Part shown: piece by piece, positions 46,346 to 57,183 of the stretch
How the letters are laid out: each line of letters opens with the position of its first letter
How positions within the stretch are numbered: the stretch's first letter is position 1
Assembly: GCF_001509795.1 (NCBI RefSeq)
Contig: NZ_LLZN01000024.1
Coordinates: 70,488-134,487 of the forward strand
Reading direction: 5' to 3'
Origin: Streptomyces sp. NRRL WC-3605
GTDB taxonomy: Bacteria > Actinomycetota > Actinomycetes > Streptomycetales > Streptomycetaceae
DNA: 64,000 bases
The notes under the pieces: generated by a model
What the model saw: the letters and a program-made list of their open reading frames with translations, nothing else
Databases searched by the model: none
What the model was told of the DNA's origin: nothing
Translations under genes and position numbers: made by a program

Positions 46346-46746
46346 CCTCCGAGCCCGTGCGGCGCGTGCGCGGCGGCAGCCCCTGGGAGGAGTCCTTCGG
46401 GTTCGCGCGCGCCGTCGCGGCCGGCGACCGCGTGCTGGTGGGCGGCACCACCGCCTTCCGGGGGTCGGCGCTGTACGGGGAGGGCGACCCGTACGAGCAG
46501 GCCAGGGTGGCCTTCGCCGGCGCGCTGGAGGCGATCGCGGAGTTCGGGCTCGGCCCCGAGTCGGTCGTCCGCACCCGGATGTACCTGAGCCACCAGCGGG
46601 ACGTGGACGAGGTGGGCCGCGCCCACAAGGAGATCTTCGGCCAGGTGCGCCCCGTCACGACCCTGCTGGTCGTGGAGGGGTTCGTCGACCCGCGCATCCT
46701 GGTCGAAGTAGAGCTAGAGGCATACAGAGGAGCCGTGGAGCAATGA
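46342..46746 (+). CDS. RidA/YjgF-family protein
   Basis: This 134-residue protein of the RidA family is inserted between priA and hisF with 4-nt overlaps on both sides. RidA enzymes hydrolyse reactive enamine/imine intermediates made by PLP enzymes. The conserved arginine appears in VVRTRMYL, and the end reads [15 protein letters not shown], close to the usual lxEIEaiA end. The N-terminus is less typical ([20 protein letters not shown]). Whether it acts on a his intermediate is unknown; its position suggests equal expression with the pathway. Confidence 0.85.
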   Translation: MTSEPVRRVRGGSPWEESFGFARAVAAGDRVLVGGTTAFRGSALYGEGDPYEQARVAFAGALEAIAEFGLGPESVVRTRMYLSHQRDVDEVGRAHKEIFGQVRPVTTLLVVEGFVDPRILVEVELEAYRGAVEQ

Positions 46747-47498
46747 CCCTGGCGGTCCGAGTCATCCCCTGCCTGGACGTGGACAACGGCCGGGTCGTCA
46801 AGGGCGTCAACTTCCAGAACCTGCGCGACGCGGGCGACCCCGTCGAGATGGCCAAGGTGTACGACGCCGAGGGCGCCGACGAGCTGACGTTCCTGGACAT
46901 CACCGCCTCCTCGGGCAACCGGGAGACGACGTACGACGTGGTGCGCCGCACCGCCGAGCAGGTGTTCATCCCGCTCACCGTCGGCGGCGGCGTGCGCACC
47001 GCCGAGGACGTGGACAAGCTGCTGCGCGCCGGCGCGGACAAGGTGGGCGTCAACACGGCCGCCATCGCCCGCCCCGACCTCATCCGGGAGATCGCCGAGC
47101 GCTTCGGCCGCCAGGTCCTGGTCCTCTCGGTGGACGCCCGCCGCACCCCCGAGGGCACCTTCGAGGTCACCACGCACGGCGGCCGCAAGGGCACCGGCAT
47201 CGACGCCGTCGAGTGGGCGCACCGCGCGGCCGAGCTGGGCGCCGGCGAGATACTGCTGAACTCGATGGACGCCGACGGCACCAAGGACGGCTACGACCTG
47301 GAGATGATCCGGGCCGTCCGCAAGCACGTCACGATCCCGGTGATCGCCTCCGGTGGCGCCGGCAAGCTCGCCGACTTCACCCCGGCCGTCGAGGCGGGCG
47401 CCGACGCCGTCCTGGCGGCCTCGGTCTTCCACTTCGGCGACCTCAGGATCGGCCAGGTCAAGGACGCGTTGCGCGGCGCCGGGCACCCGATCCGCTGA
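46743..47498 (+). CDS. hisF: imidazole glycerol phosphate synthase, cyclase subunit HisF
   Basis: HisF is the (beta-alpha)8 cyclase partner of HisH. The 251-residue product has both catalytic aspartates: Asp in [15 protein letters not shown] near the N-terminus and Asp in [15 protein letters not shown]. Phosphate sites are VGGGVRT and ASGGAGK. The start overlaps ridA (ATGA). It ends the first his gene run; the next gene is inverted. Confidence 0.97.
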   Translation: MTLAVRVIPCLDVDNGRVVKGVNFQNLRDAGDPVEMAKVYDAEGADELTFLDITASSGNRETTYDVVRRTAEQVFIPLTVGGGVRTAEDVDKLLRAGADKVGVNTAAIARPDLIREIAERFGRQVLVLSVDARRTPEGTFEVTTHGGRKGTGIDAVEWAHRAAELGAGEILLNSMDADGTKDGYDLEMIRAVRKHVTIPVIASGGAGKLADFTPAVEAGADAVLAASVFHFGDLRIGQVKDALRGAGHPIR

Positions 47499-47524
47499 CC
47501 CGGCCCGACTCTCTGCAACACCCT

Positions 47525-48160
47525 TTAGATCCCGAGCTGCTTCGTCTCGTGCAGTTTCGCGATCGCGTCCTTGTCGCCGTCCAGTTCGACCTTCGCGGCG
47601 CTCTGGCGGCCGTAGGCGAAGAGGAGCAGTTCGGAGGGGTCACCGGTGACCGTGACCACCGGGGTGCCCCGGTGGGCGACCACCGTCTGGCCGTCGGGGC
47701 GGCGCAGCACCAGGCCCGTCGGGGCGCCCCGGCCCATCAGGCGGGCGGCGCGCTCCAGTCGGGACCACAGGGCGTCCTGGAACACCGGGTCCAGCTCGCG
47801 GGGCGTCCAGTCCGGCTGCGCCCGGCGGACGTCCTCCGTGTGGACGTAGAACTCGATGGTGTTCGACGCCTCGTCGATCTGCTTGAGCTGGAAGGGCGAG
47901 AAGCGCGGCGGGCCGGTGCGGATGAGCTGGATCAGCTCCTCGTACGGCTTCGCCGCGAACTCCTCCATCGCCTTGTCCAGGCGCGGGCCGAGCTGCTTGA
48001 TCAGCATGGCGGCGGCCGCGTCGGGCCGGCGCTCGCGCACCACCACGTGCGCCGCGAGGTCACGGGTGCGCCAGCCCTCGCAGAGCGTCGGGGCCTCAGG
48101 ACCCTCGGCCTCCAAGAGATCGGCCAGGAGGAGTCGTTCACGCTGTGCGAAGGTCGACAT
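47525..48160 (-). CDS. TIGR03085-family protein (DinB/mycothiol-transferase-like fold)
   Basis: The 211-residue actinobacterial protein has a four-helix bundle N-terminus of the maleylpyruvate-isomerase/DinB type: [20 protein letters not shown] carries the early metal-site histidine, and [17 protein letters not shown] carries the second. The C-terminal part ends with [23 protein letters not shown], as in family TIGR03085. Some relatives use mycothiol, but no function is proven for this group. It is inverted between hisF and hisI, splitting the two his runs. Confidence 0.87.
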   Translation of the reverse strand: MSTFAQRERLLLADLLEAEGPEAPTLCEGWRTRDLAAHVVVRERRPDAAAAMLIKQLGPRLDKAMEEFAAKPYEELIQLIRTGPPRFSPFQLKQIDEASNTIEFYVHTEDVRRAQPDWTPRELDPVFQDALWSRLERAARLMGRGAPTGLVLRRPDGQTVVAHRGTPVVTVTGDPSELLLFAYGRQSAAKVELDGDKDAIAKLHETKQLGI

Positions 48161-48230
48161 GGTGTCAGCCTACGACCGCGTACCGGGTCCGCCCAGTGGA
48201 CGCCCGCCCGGAGCAGCCGGCCGCGCGCGG

Positions 48231-48236
48231 CACAAT
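48231..48236 (+). promoter_or_regulatory. -10 element for leaderless hisI
   Basis: CACAAT is followed by 7 nt and ATG 48244. This supports 48244 over ATG 48235, which overlaps the element. Confidence 0.45.
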
Positions 48237-48243
48237 GGCAGGC

Positions 48244-48642
48244 ATGACCACCAGCACGCCCCGCACGCCCAGTGGGCTGGACCCGGAGATCGCCGCACGC
48301 CTCAAGCGCAGCGCGGACGGACTCCTGCCCGCCATCGCCCAGCAGTACGACACCCGCGAGGTGCTGATGCTCGGCTGGATGGACGACGAGGCGCTGCACC
48401 GCACCCTCACCACCGGCCGCTGCACCTACTGGTCGCGCAGCCGGCAGGAGTACTGGGTCAAGGGCGACACCTCGGGGCACGTCCAGTGGGTGAAGTCGGT
48501 CGCTCTAGACTGCGACGCCGACACGCTCCTCGTACAGGTCGACCAGATCGGCGCCGCCTGCCACACCGGCGCCCGGACCTGCTTCGACGCGGACGTGCTC
48601 CTCGGCGACGCCGGTTCCGCCGCGGCCGCCGCGGATCAGTAG
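48244..48642 (+). CDS. hisI: phosphoribosyl-AMP cyclohydrolase HisI
   Basis: HisI opens the adenine ring of phosphoribosyl-AMP, the third step of histidine synthesis, using zinc. The 132-residue product is monofunctional, so phosphoribosyl-ATP pyrophosphatase (HisE) must lie elsewhere. Motifs are [35 protein letters not shown] and the metal site [21 protein letters not shown]. The upstream frame is open to 48145 but lacks a ribosome site. It is 11 nt ahead of trpE. Confidence 0.95.
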   Translation: MTTSTPRTPSGLDPEIAARLKRSADGLLPAIAQQYDTREVLMLGWMDDEALHRTLTTGRCTYWSRSRQEYWVKGDTSGHVQWVKSVALDCDADTLLVQVDQIGAACHTGARTCFDADVLLGDAGSAAAAADQ

Positions 48643-48645
48643 GGT
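48640..48645 (+). promoter_or_regulatory. -10-like element for trpE
   Basis: TAGGGT overlaps the hisI stop codon and lies 8 nt before ATG 48654. trpE could therefore be transcribed from its own leaderless promoter as well as from hisI. Confidence 0.35.
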
Positions 48646-48653
48646 CGGCGGCC

Positions 48654-50129
<1,476 letters not shown>

Positions 50130-50156
50130 GCCGCCTGGGCGGCCACGTGGCGTCAG

Positions 50157-50198
50157 TCACCCGAACCCCGGGTCACCGTTCGGGCGGGGTTCGGGTGA
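50157..50198. terminator. 13-bp inverted repeat between trpE and the TIGR02234 gene
   Basis: TCACCCGAACCCC (50157-50169) and GGGGTTCGGGTGA (50186-50198) pair perfectly over a 16-nt loop, 27 nt after trpE. There is no T run. The right arm overlaps the candidate -10 of the next gene (50197-50202). It may be a terminator or a repressor site. Confidence 0.6.
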
Positions 50199-50202
50199 TA
50201 GT
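50197..50202 (+). promoter_or_regulatory. -10 element for leaderless TIGR02234 gene
   Basis: GATAGT ends 7 nt before GTG 50210. A GTG at 50201 overlaps it and is less likely to be the start. Confidence 0.4.
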
Positions 50203-50209
50203 GGAGTAC

Positions 50210-50842
50210 GTGACTGCTGTTCCTCACCCCCGTTCCGAAGCCCCGGGCCCCGCCCGCGCGGGCCGTCTGAGTCTGGCCCTCGCCCTGCTGAGCGGGGCGC
50301 TCGGCGCGGCCGTGGCCCTGCTCGCCACCCGCCAGCGCTGGTCGGAGGGCACCGCCGCGGTGGCCGGCGGCTCCTTCCCCCTCACCGCCAAGGGCAGCGA
50401 CGTCACCGGCGTCCCCGCGGCCCTGGCGATAGTCGGGCTGGCCGCGCTCGTCGCCGTCTTCGCCGTGCGCCGCGCCGGCCGCGTCCTGGTCGCCGCCCTG
50501 CTCGCGCTCTCCGGCGCCGGCACCGTCGCCGCCGCCCTGCTGGGCGCCTCCGACAGCTCCGCGCTCGACGAGCAGGCCGCCCGAACCTCCGGCGACACCG
50601 CCGCCACCGTCCAGTCCCTCACCCACACCGCCTGGCCGTACGCCGCCGCGGCCGGCGGCGCCCTGATCCTGCTCGCCGGGCTCCTGGCCCTGCGCTACGG
50701 CCGGATCTGGCCCGGCATGTCCGGCCGCTACGAGCGCAACGGCGCCCCCCGCCCGCGTCGTACGGCCCGCCCCGCCGACCCCGACCGTCCCGAGGAGATC
50801 TGGAAGGCGCTCGACCGGGGCGAGGACCCCACGGGAGCCTGA
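50210..50842 (+). CDS. trp-region conserved membrane protein (TIGR02234 family)
   Basis: This is a 210-residue member of the actinobacterial 'trp operon-associated membrane protein' family. It has four membrane segments: about 18-38, 65-84, 90-112 and 145-165. The stretch between the first and second (RQRWSEGTAAVAGGSFPLTA) is external. The basic C-terminal tail (RYERNGAPRPRRTARPADPD) is cytoplasmic and ends in IWKALDRGEDPTGA, conserved in type. Function unknown; constant linkage to trp genes suggests a role in tryptophan or indole metabolism or transport, which is inference. Confidence 0.85.
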   Translation: MTAVPHPRSEAPGPARAGRLSLALALLSGALGAAVALLATRQRWSEGTAAVAGGSFPLTAKGSDVTGVPAALAIVGLAALVAVFAVRRAGRVLVAALLALSGAGTVAAALLGASDSSALDEQAARTSGDTAATVQSLTHTAWPYAAAAGGALILLAGLLALRYGRIWPGMSGRYERNGAPRPRRTARPADPDRPEEIWKALDRGEDPTGA

Positions 50843-50952
50843 CGTCCGCGGCCGCGACCCCCGGTGACCGCACGCGCGCGCGTGCGGGACAATGACCGGG
50901 AGCGACCGGCTCACCCCACGTACGACACGTACACAGCAACGAGGAGCAAGCA

Positions 50953-51204
50953 ATGGCGGGCAACAGCCACGGTCACACTTTGGCCGCCTGGACCGGTGTC
51001 ACGATCGCGTTCATCGGGTTCTGCGTGGCGGGCGCCTTCATGGTGATGGCCCAGCCCGCGGGCTTCTGGGCCGGTATGGGCGTCGTGATCCTCGGCGGCA
51101 TCGTCGGCTGGGTCATGAGCGCCATGGGAATGGGCCAGCCCAAGGACGCCCACGAGCCGCACCTCACCACCGAGGAGCGCCAGGCGGCCGCCGCCAAGGG
51201 CTGA
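50953..51204 (+). CDS. HGxxPAAW-family small membrane protein
   Basis: The 83-residue protein opens MAGNSHGHTLAAWTGV. The family is named for HGxxPAAW; here Pro is replaced by Leu. Two membrane helices follow (about 16-35 and 40-60), then a polar tail DAHEPHLTTEERQAAAAKG. Ribosome site GAGGAG precedes ATG 50953; GACAAT (50888-50893) may be the -10, giving a leader of about 50 nt. These proteins are confined to actinobacteria, and their role is unknown. Confidence 0.85.
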   Translation: MAGNSHGHTLAAWTGVTIAFIGFCVAGAFMVMAQPAGFWAGMGVVILGGIVGWVMSAMGMGQPKDAHEPHLTTEERQAAAAKG

Positions 51205-51278
51205 CCACCGCGTGACGCACCGAGGGGCGACCCGGCACCGATGGAGTGCCCGGGGGCGCCCCTCACGCCTGTCCGGGG

Positions 51279-51284
51279 CACAAT
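51279..51284 (+). promoter_or_regulatory. -10 element for leaderless DUF2752 gene
   Basis: CACAAT ends 7 nt before GTG 51292. The ATG at 51283 overlaps the hexamer and is therefore disfavoured as the start. Confidence 0.45.
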
Positions 51285-51291
51285 GCTCGAC

Positions 51292-51729
51292 GTGGACACC
51301 GACAGCCGCAGGACGCCGGCGACCCAGGCGGCCGCCCTCGCCCGCCGCGTGGCCGTCCCGGCGGGCGTGCTCGCGGCCGTCGCCGGGGCCTTCGCCTATG
51401 TCGGCGCGGTCGACCCGAACGAACCGGGCCACTACCCCGCCTGCCCCCTCCTGGAGTACACCGGCATCTTCTGTCCGGGCTGCGGCGGGCTGCGCAGCGC
51501 GCACGCCGTCGTGCACGGCGACCTCGCGGCGGCGCTCCAGGACAACGCGCTCGCGGTGGCCGGCTACGCGCTCTTCGCCGTGCTGTGGACCGTCTGGGTG
51601 ATCCGTTCCGTACGGGGCCGTCCGCTGCGCATCGACCTCGCGCCGGCGCACCTGTGGGCGCTGGGTGCCCTGACCGTGGTCTTCACCGTTGTCCGGAACT
51701 CGCCGTTCGGTGTCCGGCTGCATCCTTGA
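51292..51729 (+). CDS. DUF2752 membrane protein
   Basis: The 145-residue protein has three membrane helices (about 18-38, 75-97 and 115-133). The DUF2752 signature lies after the first helix: YPACPLLEYTGIFCPGCGGLRSAHAV, with the Cys-Pro-x-Cys-Gly pair that marks the family. GTG 51292 is chosen over the in-frame ATG 51283, which falls in the -10. The function of the family is unknown; the CPGCG motif could bind a metal. It sits between trpE and trpC. Confidence 0.87.
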   Translation: MDTDSRRTPATQAAALARRVAVPAGVLAAVAGAFAYVGAVDPNEPGHYPACPLLEYTGIFCPGCGGLRSAHAVVHGDLAAALQDNALAVAGYALFAVLWTVWVIRSVRGRPLRIDLAPAHLWALGALTVVFTVVRNSPFGVRLHP

Positions 51730-51797
51730 TCAACCGGTGGACGTCCAGGTACTGGGACCGGCGTCAGCCGGATGCGAGGGCTCGGCCCACCTCCGGA

Positions 51798-51803
51798 TAC
51801 CAT
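51798..51803 (+). promoter_or_regulatory. candidate -10 of the trpC-trpM-trpB-trpA unit
   Basis: TACCAT lies 61 nt upstream of trpC in a 135-nt gap. Unlike its neighbours, it would give a leader of about 55 nt with a ribosome site (GGAAGGGGG) before the GTG. Confidence 0.35.
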
Positions 51804-51864
51804 CGCAGTGACCATCGGTTTTGAACCGCTCTCTCAGCCAACCGTCTGGAAGGGGGCCGCTCGC

Positions 51865-52674
51865 GTGAGTGTGCTCGACGAGATCATCGACGGAGTCCGT
51901 GCCGACCTCGCGGAGCGGCAGGCGCGCGTCAGCCTCGACGAGCTCAAGGAGCGCGCGGCGAAGGCCCCCGCGGCCAAGGACGGTGTCGCGGCCCTCCGCG
52001 GCGACGGCGTCAAGGTCATCTGCGAGGTCAAGCGGTCCAGCCCGTCCAAGGGCGCGCTGGCCGCGATCGCCGACCCGGCCGGGCTCGCCGCCGACTACGA
52101 GGCGGGCGGCGCCGCCGTCATCTCCGTCCTCACCGAGCAGCGCCGCTTCGGCGGTTCGCTGGCCGACCTGGAGGCCGTCCGCGCCCGCGTGGACATCCCG
52201 GTCCTGCGCAAGGACTTCATCGTCACGTCGTACCAGCTGTGGGAGGCCCGCGCGTACGGCGCCGACCTCGCGCTGCTGATCGTCGCGGCCCTGGAGCAGT
52301 CCGCCCTGGAGTCCCTGATCGAGCGCGCCGAGTCCATCGGGCTCACCCCGCTCGTCGAGGTCCACGACGAGGACGAGGTCGACCGCGCGGTCGACGCGGG
52401 CGCCAAGATCATCGGTGTCAACGCCCGCAACCTGAAGACCCTGGAGGTCGACCGGGGCACCTTCGAGCGCGTCGCGCCCGAGATCCCGGACAGCGTCGTC
52501 AGGGTCGCCGAGTCCGGCGTCCGCGGCCCGCACGACCTCATCGCGTACGCCAACGCCGGCGCCGACGCGGTCCTGGTCGGCGAGTCCCTGGTCACCGGCA
52601 AGGACCCCAAGACGGCGGTCTCCGACCTGGTGGCGGCGGGCGAGCACCCGGCACTGCGGCACGGCCGCGGCTGA
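51865..52674 (+). CDS. trpC: indole-3-glycerol phosphate synthase TrpC
   Basis: TrpC closes the indole ring from carboxyphenylaminodeoxyribulose phosphate. The 269-residue (beta-alpha)8 barrel has catalytic Lys and Glu segments [50 protein letters not shown] and VAESGVRG. It is monofunctional, without a fused TrpF, which fits the PriA arrangement. Start is GTG 51865; the frame is open upstream to 51772. trpM begins 20 nt after its stop. Confidence 0.96.
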   Translation: MSVLDEIIDGVRADLAERQARVSLDELKERAAKAPAAKDGVAALRGDGVKVICEVKRSSPSKGALAAIADPAGLAADYEAGGAAVISVLTEQRRFGGSLADLEAVRARVDIPVLRKDFIVTSYQLWEARAYGADLALLIVAALEQSALESLIERAESIGLTPLVEVHDEDEVDRAVDAGAKIIGVNARNLKTLEVDRGTFERVAPEIPDSVVRVAESGVRGPHDLIAYANAGADAVLVGESLVTGKDPKTAVSDLVAAGEHPALRHGRG

Positions 52675-52681
52675 GCGCCGA

Positions 52682-52687
52682 TAGAAT
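52682..52687 (+). promoter_or_regulatory. -10 element for leaderless trpM
   Basis: TAGAAT, a good -10 hexamer, ends 7 nt before ATG 52695 and lies just after the trpC stop. No ribosome site precedes trpM, consistent with a leaderless internal promoter. Confidence 0.55.
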
Positions 52688-52694
52688 CTCCCCG

Positions 52695-52928
52695 ATGACG
52701 ACCACGACCACCACCACGGACCGGTACGCCCGCCTCGCGCGCGGCTGCCGCCCCCGTGGCTGCCGCGCGCCCGCCCGCCGGGTGCACGGCCGTCGTGTGC
52801 GCTACGTCATCGGAGACGAACCGGGCCAGGTGAACGGCCGTCGATGGCAGCGCCCCTTCCAGGGGCGCGGGGCTCTGTTCGACCTGCGGCTACCGCCGCG
52901 CGAGCGCTACCAGCCATATCCGGCCTGA
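52695..52928 (+). CDS. trpM: TrpM-like small basic protein
   Basis: A 77-residue ORF lies between trpC and trpB, the position of trpM in S. coelicolor, where a small product has been reported to modulate tryptophan synthesis and differentiation. The sequence starts with a Thr run (MTTTTTTTDRYARLARG), is very Arg-rich, has two Cys (GCRPRGCRAP), and contains VRYVIGDEPGQVNGRRW. There is no membrane segment. The start is supported by the -10 hexamer at 52682. Assignment to TrpM is by position and character, not by alignment. Confidence 0.7.
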   Translation: MTTTTTTTDRYARLARGCRPRGCRAPARRVHGRRVRYVIGDEPGQVNGRRWQRPFQGRGALFDLRLPPRERYQPYPA

Positions 52929-52998
52929 GGCCGACCACCAGGCTCCGCCCCCACGGCGAATCGTGTTTTCCCATCGACACTCACCGTGAGGTACACGC

Positions 52999-54284
<1,286 letters not shown>

Positions 54285-54288
<4 letters not shown>

Positions 54289-55103
54289 GCGGGAACATCC
54301 AGCTGCTGTCGGACACCCTGGCGGCCGCCAAGGCCGAGGACCGGTCCGCCCTGATCGCCTATCTGCCGGCCGGCTTCCCCACCGTGGACGGCGGCATCGC
54401 GGCGGTCAAGGCCGCACTGGAGGGCGGCGCCGACGTCGTCGAGGTCGGCCTGCCGCACAGCGACCCCGTGCTCGACGGCCCGGTCATCCAGACCGCCGAC
54501 GACATCGCCCTGCGCGGTGGCGTGAGGATCGCCGACGTGATGCGCACGGTCCGCGAGGCCCACGCGGCCACCGGCAAGCCGATCCTCGTCATGACGTACT
54601 GGAACCCCATCGACCGCTACGGCGTCGAGCGGTTCACCGCCGAGCTGGCCGAGGCGGGCGGCGCGGGCTGCATCCTGCCCGACCTGCCGGTCCAGGAGTC
54701 GGCGCTGTGGAGGGAGCACGCCGACAAGCACGGCCTGGCGACCGTGTTCGTGGTGGCGCCGAGCAGCAGGGACGAGCGGCTCGCCGAGATCACCGCGGCC
54801 GGCAGCGGCTTCGTGTACGCCGCCAGCCTGATGGGCGTCACCGGCACCCGCGCGTCCGTCGGCGCGCAGGCGCACGAGCTGGTCGGCCGCACCCGCGCCA
54901 CCGGCACCGACCTGCCCGTCTGCGTCGGCCTGGGCGTCTCCAACGCCGAGCAGGCGGCCGAGGTCGCCGGGTTCGCGGACGGCGTGATCGTCGGCTCCGC
55001 CTTCGTCAAGGGCATGCTGGACGCGCCGGACGACGCGGCCGGTGTCGAGGCCGTCCGCGCCCTCGCCGGCGAACTGGCGAAGGGCGTCCGCCGGAAGGCG
55101 TAG
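54285..55103 (+). CDS. trpA: tryptophan synthase alpha chain TrpA
   Basis: TrpA cleaves indole-3-glycerol phosphate and channels indole to TrpB. The 272-residue barrel has the catalytic pair Glu53 and Asp64 in [14 protein letters not shown], equal to Glu49 and Asp60 of the E. coli enzyme. The phosphate site is near GLGVSNAEQ and [11 protein letters not shown]. It is translationally coupled to trpB and followed by a perfect terminator hairpin. Confidence 0.97.
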
Positions 55104-55180
55104 GCGGCAGCCGCGCCGTCCGCGGGACATCGTCGGAAGAAGAGCCTTCCGTACGAGTCGCTCGAACGGGTGGACCTGGG

Positions 55181-55213
55181 ACCGGGGAGGCGCGGTGCGC
55201 CTCCCCGGTTCGT
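55181..55213 (+). terminator. terminator of the trp unit
   Basis: A perfect 13-bp stem (ACCGGGGAGGCGC with its complement) with a GGT loop is followed by TCGTTTC. It ends 78-106 nt after trpA and only about 14 nt before the next start codon. Confidence 0.8.
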
Positions 55214-55223
55214 TTCTGCGGTT

Positions 55224-55997
55224 GTGAGCGAAAAGAATCGAGACGCGAAGCGGACCGCCCGGGAGCGGCTGGCGGTCGAGCGGGAGAAGCAGAGGGCGGC
55301 GGACCGGCGGCGCCGCACGCTGATCGTGGGCGCGAGCGTCGTCTGCGTGCTGGGCCTCGCCGCCGTGATCGGGGTCGTCGCGGCCAACGCCGGCAAGGAC
55401 AGCGGCAGCGACGCCGGGCCGGTCGTCGGCCCCTCCGGAGCCCAGGGCAAGGACGGCCTCGCCATCCCGGTCGGCAAGGCGAGCGCCCCCTCGACGCTCA
55501 CGGTCTGGGAGGACTTCCGCTGCCCGGCCTGCAAGTCCTTCGAGGACGCCTACCGCTCGACGATCCACGGCCTGACCGACTCCGGCAAGCTCAAGGTCGA
55601 GTACCACCTGGCGACGATCATCGACGGCAACATGGGCGGCACCGGCTCCCGCAACGCGGCGAACGCCGCGGCCTGTGCCCAGGACGCCGGGAAGTTCGTC
55701 GAGTACCACGACGTGCTGTACCGCAACCAGCCGCCGGAGCCCGACGACGCCTTCGGGAAGAACAGCAAACTGCTGGAGCTCGCAGCCAAGGTGGACGGCC
55801 TGGACACGCCGGCCTTCCGCAAGTGCGTCGAGGACGGCACGCACAACGGCTGGGTGGACAAGTCCAACGACGCCTTCAAGGCGGGCGGCTTCAGCGGCAC
55901 GCCCACGGTCCTGCTGAACGGCAAGAACATCTACCAGGACCAGACGATGACCCCGGCCAAGCTCAAGCAGATGGTGGAGGCGAACGCCAAGGGCTGA
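55224..55997 (+). CDS. membrane-anchored DsbA/thioredoxin-fold protein (second copy)
   Basis: The 257-residue protein has the same design as the 26,017 protein: a charged head (MSEKNRDAKRTARERLAVER), one membrane helix (about 32-54) and an external DsbA-like domain. The redox motif is Cys100-Pro-Ala-Cys103 in WEDFRCPACKSFED; the cis-Pro loop is FSGTPTVLLNG. Two further cysteines (AAACAQDAG and FRKCVEDG) may form a structural disulfide. Start is GTG 55224, without a clear ribosome site and just after the trp terminator; the frame is open to 55170. It is 86 nt upstream of lgt, so a role in exported-protein maturation is plausible. Confidence 0.87.
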   Translation: MSEKNRDAKRTARERLAVEREKQRAADRRRRTLIVGASVVCVLGLAAVIGVVAANAGKDSGSDAGPVVGPSGAQGKDGLAIPVGKASAPSTLTVWEDFRCPACKSFEDAYRSTIHGLTDSGKLKVEYHLATIIDGNMGGTGSRNAANAAACAQDAGKFVEYHDVLYRNQPPEPDDAFGKNSKLLELAAKVDGLDTPAFRKCVEDGTHNGWVDKSNDAFKAGGFSGTPTVLLNGKNIYQDQTMTPAKLKQMVEANAKG

Positions 55998-56083
55998 GCG
56001 TCCGTACGGGCACGGCCTGTTATGGACCCGTAGCCGGGCGGCCCGACATCGGTGCCGCCCGGCAGGGTAGCGTCGACCTTGCC

Positions 56084-57124
56084 ATGGAACTTGCCTACAT
56101 TCCCAGCCCGTCGCGCGGGGTGATCCACCTCGGACCCATTCCGCTGCGCGGCTACGCCTTCTGCATCATCCTCGGTGTCTTCGTAGCCGTCTGGCTCGGC
56201 AACAAGCGCTGGATCGCCCGGGGCGGGCGCGCCGGCACGGTCGCGGACATCGCTGTCTGGGCCGTCCCGTTCGGCCTGGTCGGCGGGCGCCTCTACCACG
56301 TGATCACGGACTACGAGCTGTACTTCAGCGAGGGCCGTGACTGGGTGGACGCCTTCAAGATCTGGGAGGGCGGTCTCGGCATCTGGGGCGCGATCGCGCT
56401 CGGCGCGCTGGGCGCCTGGATCGGCTGCCGCCGCCGTGGCATCCCGCTCCCCGCGTACGCCGACGCCGTCGCCCCCGGCATCGCCCTCGCGCAGGCCCTC
56501 GGCCGCTGGGGCAACTGGTTCAACCAGGAGCTGTACGGCCGCCGCACCGACGTGCCCTGGGCCCTGGAGATCACCTCCTCCACGGACGGGCGGGTGCCGG
56601 GCACCTACCACCCGACGTTCCTGTACGAGTCCCTGTGGTGCATCGGCGTCGCCCTGCTGGTGATCTGGGCCGACCGCCGCTTCAAGATGGGCCACGGCCG
56701 GGCGTTCGCCCTGTACGTCGCCGCGTACTGCGCGGGCCGGTTCTGGGTCGAGTACATGCGGGTCGACGACGCCCACCACATCCTCGGCCTGCGGCTGAAC
56801 AACTGGACCGCGCTGCTGGTCTTCCTGCTCGCCGTGACCTACATCGTGGTGTCCGCGAAGAAGCGGCCCGGGCGTGAGGCCGTCGTCGAGCCCGGCGCGG
56901 CCGACGGCGACCCGGGCGGCGCGTCCGCCGACGAGAAGGCGGAGACCGACGCCGGGACCGAGGACGGGACGACGTCCGAGGCGGACGGCGAGGCCGGGAC
57001 CGAGGCGAAGTCCCCGCTCGGGACCGAGGCGAAGTCCGAGCCCGAGGCCAAGGCCGATTCCGAGGATGCCGTCGAGGACGCCGAGGAGTCGCGCGACGAG
57101 GCGGAGTCCGCCCGGAAGGGCTGA
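56084..57124 (+). CDS. lgt: prolipoprotein diacylglyceryl transferase Lgt
   Basis: Lgt attaches diacylglycerol to the lipobox cysteine of prolipoproteins at the membrane, before LspA acts. The 346-residue product has seven membrane segments. Motifs are IPLRGYAFCIILG, VGGRLYHVITDY, the Lgt signature GRWGNWFNQELYGRRTD, and HPTFLYESLW. After the last helix comes an acidic, low-complexity tail of about 75 residues rich in Glu/Ala/Thr/Asp. ATG 56084 has no ribosome site; TAGCGT (56068-56073) could be a -10. Confidence 0.95.
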   Translation: MELAYIPSPSRGVIHLGPIPLRGYAFCIILGVFVAVWLGNKRWIARGGRAGTVADIAVWAVPFGLVGGRLYHVITDYELYFSEGRDWVDAFKIWEGGLGIWGAIALGALGAWIGCRRRGIPLPAYADAVAPGIALAQALGRWGNWFNQELYGRRTDVPWALEITSSTDGRVPGTYHPTFLYESLWCIGVALLVIWADRRFKMGHGRAFALYVAAYCAGRFWVEYMRVDDAHHILGLRLNNWTALLVFLLAVTYIVVSAKKRPGREAVVEPGAADGDPGGASADEKAETDAGTEDGTTSEADGEAGTEAKSPLGTEAKSEPEAKADSEDAVEDAEESRDEAESARKG

Positions 57125-57140
57125 CCCCCCGAACCGTCAC

Positions 57141-57180
57141 ACCACGAAGGGCGCCCGGTCCACCGGGCGCCCTTCGTGGT
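57141..57180. terminator. bidirectional terminator between lgt and the ARH operon
   Basis: A perfect 18-bp stem (57141-57158 with 57163-57180) and a 4-nt loop lie between the convergent lgt and citE-like genes, 16 nt and 3 nt from their stops. Confidence 0.9.
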
Positions 57181-57183
57181 GTC

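Noticed and set aside
51727..51824. A possible Trp leader peptide before trpC (TTG-started frame with two TGG codons)
   Set aside because: The start would be TTG without a ribosome site, the Trp codons are not adjacent, and no competing terminator hairpin precedes trpC.
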